From Chromatiaceae bacterium (GTDB lineage: Bacteria; Pseudomonadota; Gammaproteobacteria; Chromatiales; Chromatiaceae), in NCBI GenBank assembly GCA_024235415.1, contig JACKML010000001.1, forward strand, positions 372,001 to 436,000: a stretch of DNA of 64,000 nucleotides, given 5' to 3'. Each line of letters opens with the position of its first letter. The first letter of the stretch is position 1. Below, piece after piece: positions 61,254-64,000 of this stretch. The translations under genes and the position numbers were made by a program. The notes under the pieces were generated by a model. It was not told the origin of the DNA and ran no database searches. It worked only from the letters and a program-made list of their open reading frames with translations.

Positions 61254-61817
61254 ATGAAATCACCGTTGTTGAAGCTGGCCGCATTGGCGTTGTTCCTGGT
61301 AACCCTGACGGCGCAGGCGGCGCCGCAAAATATACTGATGAAGACCAGCAAGGGCGACATCACGCTCGAACTGGACGCCGACAAGGCACCGGAAACCGTC
61401 GCCAACTTCCTGGCCTATGTCGATGCCGGGTTTCTCGACGGCACCATCTTCCACCGGGTGATCCCGGGCTTCATGATCCAGGGCGGCGGATTCGACGCCG
61501 ACATGCAGCAGAAAGACACCCGTGACCCCGTCGGCAACGAGGCAAAGAATGGTCTGAAGAACGAACGCGGCAGTATTGCGATGGCGCGCACCAGCGACCC
61601 GCATTCGGCAACCGCACAGTTCTTCATCAACCACAAAGACAACGCGAATCTCGACTATCCGAGCTTTGACGGCTGGGGCTACGCGGTGTTCGGCCGCGTG
61701 ACCGCCGGCATGGACGTGGTCGATAGCATCGCCGCAGTACCGACCGGCAGCCGTGGCGGGCACCGTGACGTGCCGGTCGAGCCGGTGATCATCGAGTCAG
61801 TCACCCGCCTCCCCTGA
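61254..61817 (+). CDS. Periplasmic peptidyl-prolyl isomerase (PpiA-like cyclophilin)
   Basis: A 187-residue cyclophilin with a signal peptide (LLKLAALALFLVTLTAQAA), then TSKGDITLELDADKAPETVANFLAYV, FHRVIPGFMIQGGGF and SATAQFFINHKDNANLD. It speeds cis-trans isomerisation at proline in the periplasm. The paralogue without signal peptide follows 54 bp later, so the two cover both compartments from one locus. Confidence 0.95.
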   Translation: MKSPLLKLAALALFLVTLTAQAAPQNILMKTSKGDITLELDADKAPETVANFLAYVDAGFLDGTIFHRVIPGFMIQGGGFDADMQQKDTRDPVGNEAKNGLKNERGSIAMARTSDPHSATAQFFINHKDNANLDYPSFDGWGYAVFGRVTAGMDVVDSIAAVPTGSRGGHRDVPVEPVIIESVTRLP

Positions 61818-61871
61818 CCAGCGCACCGGCGCTGCCTCATCCGCGATATCAATCAGTACAGGAGCAACCCA

Positions 61872-62360
61872 ATGATTACCCTGAAAACCGGCATGGGCGA
61901 CATCGTGATCGAACTCGATCATGCAAAGGCCCCGAAGACCTGCGAGAACTTCGAGCAGTATGTCCGTGATGGACATTACGACGGCACGATCTTTCATCGC
62001 GTGATCGGCAACTTCATGATCCAGGGCGGTGGATTCCTCCCCGACATGATGCAGAAAGCGACCCGTGATCCGATCGAGAATGAGGCCAAAAACGGCCTGA
62101 GCAATGTCACCGGCAGCATCGCAATGGCCCGCACCGCGGCGCCACACTCGGCATCCGCGCAGTTCTTCATCAACGTCAAAGACAACGCCTTTCTCGACTA
62201 TCCGGGGCAGGACGGCTGGGGCTATTGCGTATTCGGAAAAGTGACATCGGGAATGGACGTGATCAACAAGATCAGGACCGTCGACACGACCAACAAGGCC
62301 GGCCATTCGGACGTGCCGGTCGAACCGATCGTGATTGAGAGCGCCTCGATCAGCGAGTAG
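61872..62360 (+). CDS. ppiB: Cytoplasmic peptidyl-prolyl isomerase (PpiB-like cyclophilin)
   Basis: A 162-residue cyclophilin without signal peptide: MITLKTGMGDIVIELDHAKAPKTCENFEQYV, FHRVIGNFMIQGGGF, SASAQFFINVKDNAFLDYP. The start follows AGGAGCAACCC. It is closely similar to the preceding gene in its core, indicating duplication. It ends 13 bp before the convergent AEC transporter gene. Confidence 0.95.
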   Translation: MITLKTGMGDIVIELDHAKAPKTCENFEQYVRDGHYDGTIFHRVIGNFMIQGGGFLPDMMQKATRDPIENEAKNGLSNVTGSIAMARTAAPHSASAQFFINVKDNAFLDYPGQDGWGYCVFGKVTSGMDVINKIRTVDTTNKAGHSDVPVEPIVIESASISE

Positions 62361-62373
62361 GCAAAACGAGGTC

Positions 62374-63243
62374 CTACAACAGGAAGAACAGCGCCGCCGG
62401 CAGCACCAGCAGGCTGGCGGCGTTGCCCAACAATACGATGGACGCCACCTTCCGGGGTTCGATCTGGTAACGCTCGGCGAGCATGAAATTGAGCACCGCG
62501 GGCGGCAGTACCGCGAACACCAGTAACTGCTCTGCCTGTATTCCGGGCAGCGCAACGAACCGGGTCACCAGCCAGGCGACCAGCAGTCCGCTAAGCGGAC
62601 ACAGCAGCGCACCCGCCATGCCAATGCGCCAGTCCGAAAGATCCACCCCGGTCATGCGCACGCCCAGCGCAAACAGCATCAGTGGGATGGCGATCTGGCC
62701 GAGCAGATCGATCGCCTCGTGTAATGGTCCGGGGATACGCAACTGCCACACCGCCACGACGATACCGGCGATGGTAGCCAGCAGCATCGGCATGCGCAGC
62801 AGCTTCAACGGATTCAGATGCCCGGTCAGCATCGCGTTACCGACGGTAAAATGCAGTGTGTTCTCGACCAGGAACAGGATCATCGCAGCCGGCAGCGCCT
62901 GTTCACCGAAAGCGAACAGCGCCAGCGGCAGTCCCATGTTGCCCGAGTTGTTGAACATCATCGGCGGCAGGAACATCTTCGCCTGGTAGCCGAACAGGCG
63001 TGCAAACGGCCAGGCGACCACGCCTGATCCAAGCACCACCAGCAACGCAGCGCCTGCCAGCTCGGCGTAGCGACCCAGTTCGAAGCCCTCGCCCGACAAC
63101 ACCGAGAAGATCAGCGCCGGGGTGAAGATATCCAGGTTGAGGCGGTTGGCGGACGCCATGTCCGGACCGTGCCGACGCGCATACAGGTAACCGAGCAAGA
63201 CGATCGCAAAGATCGGGAAGACAATCTCGAATACCTTGAACAT
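62374..63243 (-). CDS. AEC-family (auxin efflux carrier-like) transporter
   Basis: This 289-residue protein has about ten membrane helices and the AEC pattern: FEIVFPIFAIVLLGYLYARR, LNLDIFTPALIFSVLSG, PPMMFNNSGNMGLPLALFAFG and PLMLFALGVRMTG. AEC proteins carry malate, malonate or amino-acid derivatives; the substrate here is unknown. It is divergent from lpxH, with about 104 bp between the starts. Confidence 0.9.
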   Translation of the reverse strand: MFKVFEIVFPIFAIVLLGYLYARRHGPDMASANRLNLDIFTPALIFSVLSGEGFELGRYAELAGAALLVVLGSGVVAWPFARLFGYQAKMFLPPMMFNNSGNMGLPLALFAFGEQALPAAMILFLVENTLHFTVGNAMLTGHLNPLKLLRMPMLLATIAGIVVAVWQLRIPGPLHEAIDLLGQIAIPLMLFALGVRMTGVDLSDWRIGMAGALLCPLSGLLVAWLVTRFVALPGIQAEQLLVFAVLPPAVLNFMLAERYQIEPRKVASIVLLGNAASLLVLPAALFFLL

Positions 63244-63347
63244 CGATCGGACCCGTGCATGAACCTGTCGGTCAGCATAAGTGGCGGCTGGGTTGTTCTC
63301 AATTGAAAAAGCCCGCTCGAAAGCATCAACCGCTACAATCCCCCGCC

Positions 63348-64000
63348 ATGCAAAAACAGTGGTTCATCTCTGATCTTCACCTGGCGATCGAACGGCCAAA
63401 GACACTCGCCCTGTTCGAGCACTTCGTCGCCACCTACCCGCAACCGGGTGATCGTCTGTTCATCCTCGGGGATCTGTTCGACGCCTGGATCGGTGACGAC
63501 GACGACGCCGAACTGGCACGCCGTGTACGCCAAGCCCTGCGCGAGGCCTCCAGACGCGGCGTACGCGTGCTGATCCAGCGCGGGAACCGCGACTTCCTGA
63601 TGGGACGACGCCTGATGCGCGATTGCGGGGCGACACTGTTGGGCGACCGCCATATCACCGAAGTGGCCGGCCAGCGCACGCTATTGATGCACGGCGACCT
63701 GTTGTGTACCGACGACGTCGATTATCAGCGCGCGCGCCGCAGGTTCCGCAATCCGCTGTTTCAATGGCTGATGCTGCGCAAGCCGCTGGCGGACAGGCGC
63801 CGTATCGCCGCCGACTACCGGCGACGCAGCGGCGAGATGACAGCGATGAAGGCTGCCGACATCATGGACGTCAATGACGACACCGTGGCGCGCTACCTGC
63901 AAAGGCACCGTGTGCGGCAGCTGATACACGGGCATACACACCGCCCCGCGACCCATGAACATCGCCTGGCAGACGGCAGTCTGGCGACGCGCCTGGTGTT
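63348..64000 (+). CDS. lpxH: UDP-2,3-diacylglucosamine diphosphatase (3' end cut)
   Basis: At least 217 residues are present before the window ends. The calcineurin-like metal site is complete: WFISDLHLAIERP, FILGDLFDAWIGDD, IQRGNRDFLMGR, LLMHGDLLCTDD and the C-terminal HGHTHRPATHEH. It hydrolyses UDP-2,3-diacylglucosamine to lipid X, the fourth step of lipid A synthesis. A TACAAT -10-like element lies at 63334-63339. The missing part is the tail only. Confidence 0.95.
   Translation, partial: MQKQWFISDLHLAIERPKTLALFEHFVATYPQPGDRLFILGDLFDAWIGDDDDAELARRVRQALREASRRGVRVLIQRGNRDFLMGRRLMRDCGATLLGDRHITEVAGQRTLLMHGDLLCTDDVDYQRARRRFRNPLFQWLMLRKPLADRRRIAADYRRRSGEMTAMKAADIMDVNDDTVARYLQRHRVRQLIHGHTHRPATHEHRLADGSLATRLV

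Noticed and set aside
63348..64000. Apparent truncation of lpxH (and of the transglycosylase at the left edge)
   Set aside because: Both are cut only by the window boundary; all motifs expected before the cut are intact, so neither is a pseudogene.

Overview
The window looks like chromosomal DNA of a high-GC gammaproteobacterium. The strongest taxonomic clue is 26.5-46.8 kb, which reproduces the E. coli order orn/rsgA, queG, nnr (yjeF), tsaE, amidase, mutL, miaA, hfq, hflX, hflK, hflC, DUF2065 (yjeT), purA. Lineage-specific genes are spliced into it: hisZ, a DsrE-family protein, an Fnr-type regulator, a TIR-domain membrane protein, an M48 peptidase and a small cytochrome c. The DsrE-like protein, a two-domain rhodanese and several c-type cytochromes would suit a sulfur-oxidising or respiratory Chromatiales-like bacterium, but that placement is inference.

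Layout. 1-2.1 kb: a lytic transglycosylase lipoprotein with two substrate-binding-like domains, cut by the left edge. 2.3-5.1 kb: a fused permease and an ATPase of an iron(III)-type ABC importer with no binding-protein gene beside them. 5.2-12.2 kb: an AddB-like/AddA-like nuclease-helicase pair and a DUF364 protein. 12.1-15.5 kb: small hypothetical genes, then an Hsp20 gene behind a textbook sigma32 promoter, then a DegQ-type protease. 15.6-21.3 kb: a zinc-type alcohol dehydrogenase/quinone reductase, an LrgA/LrgB pair, a methionine-zipper membrane protein with a secreted partner, and a pirin/azoreductase pair divergent from a LysR regulator. 21.4-26.3 kb: a PAS histidine kinase lacking the phosphoacceptor histidine, and a VIT/EamA/VIT-like/DUF211 membrane cluster.

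26.5-46.8 kb is the conserved housekeeping block, with several clear intrinsic terminators (after purA, hflC, hfq and the DsrE gene). A perfect FNR-type box (TTGAT-N4-ATCAA) lies upstream of the Fnr-family regulator.

46.9-56.9 kb is an accessory island between rsgA and an EVE-domain gene. Its left arm is a tightly coupled four-gene operon (Gfo/Idh/MocA oxidoreductase, acyl carrier protein, GNAT-like protein, AMP-forming ligase). Its right arm is a polysaccharide deacetylase and a formyltransferase with overlapping ends. Together they suggest a pathway that activates a carboxylate onto an ACP and puts acyl and formyl groups on an amino sugar or surface glycan. Between the arms sits a separate module: an outer-membrane barrel, a cytochrome c'-like protein and a divergent OmpR/EnvZ-type two-component system, with a perfect 10-bp tandem repeat in the divergent promoter region.

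57.0-64.0 kb: EVE protein, rhodanese, DUF3616 protein, a small conserved protein, cysS, two cyclophilins (periplasmic and cytoplasmic), an AEC transporter and lpxH, cut by the right edge. No tRNA, rRNA, CRISPR array, transposase or phage gene was recognised.
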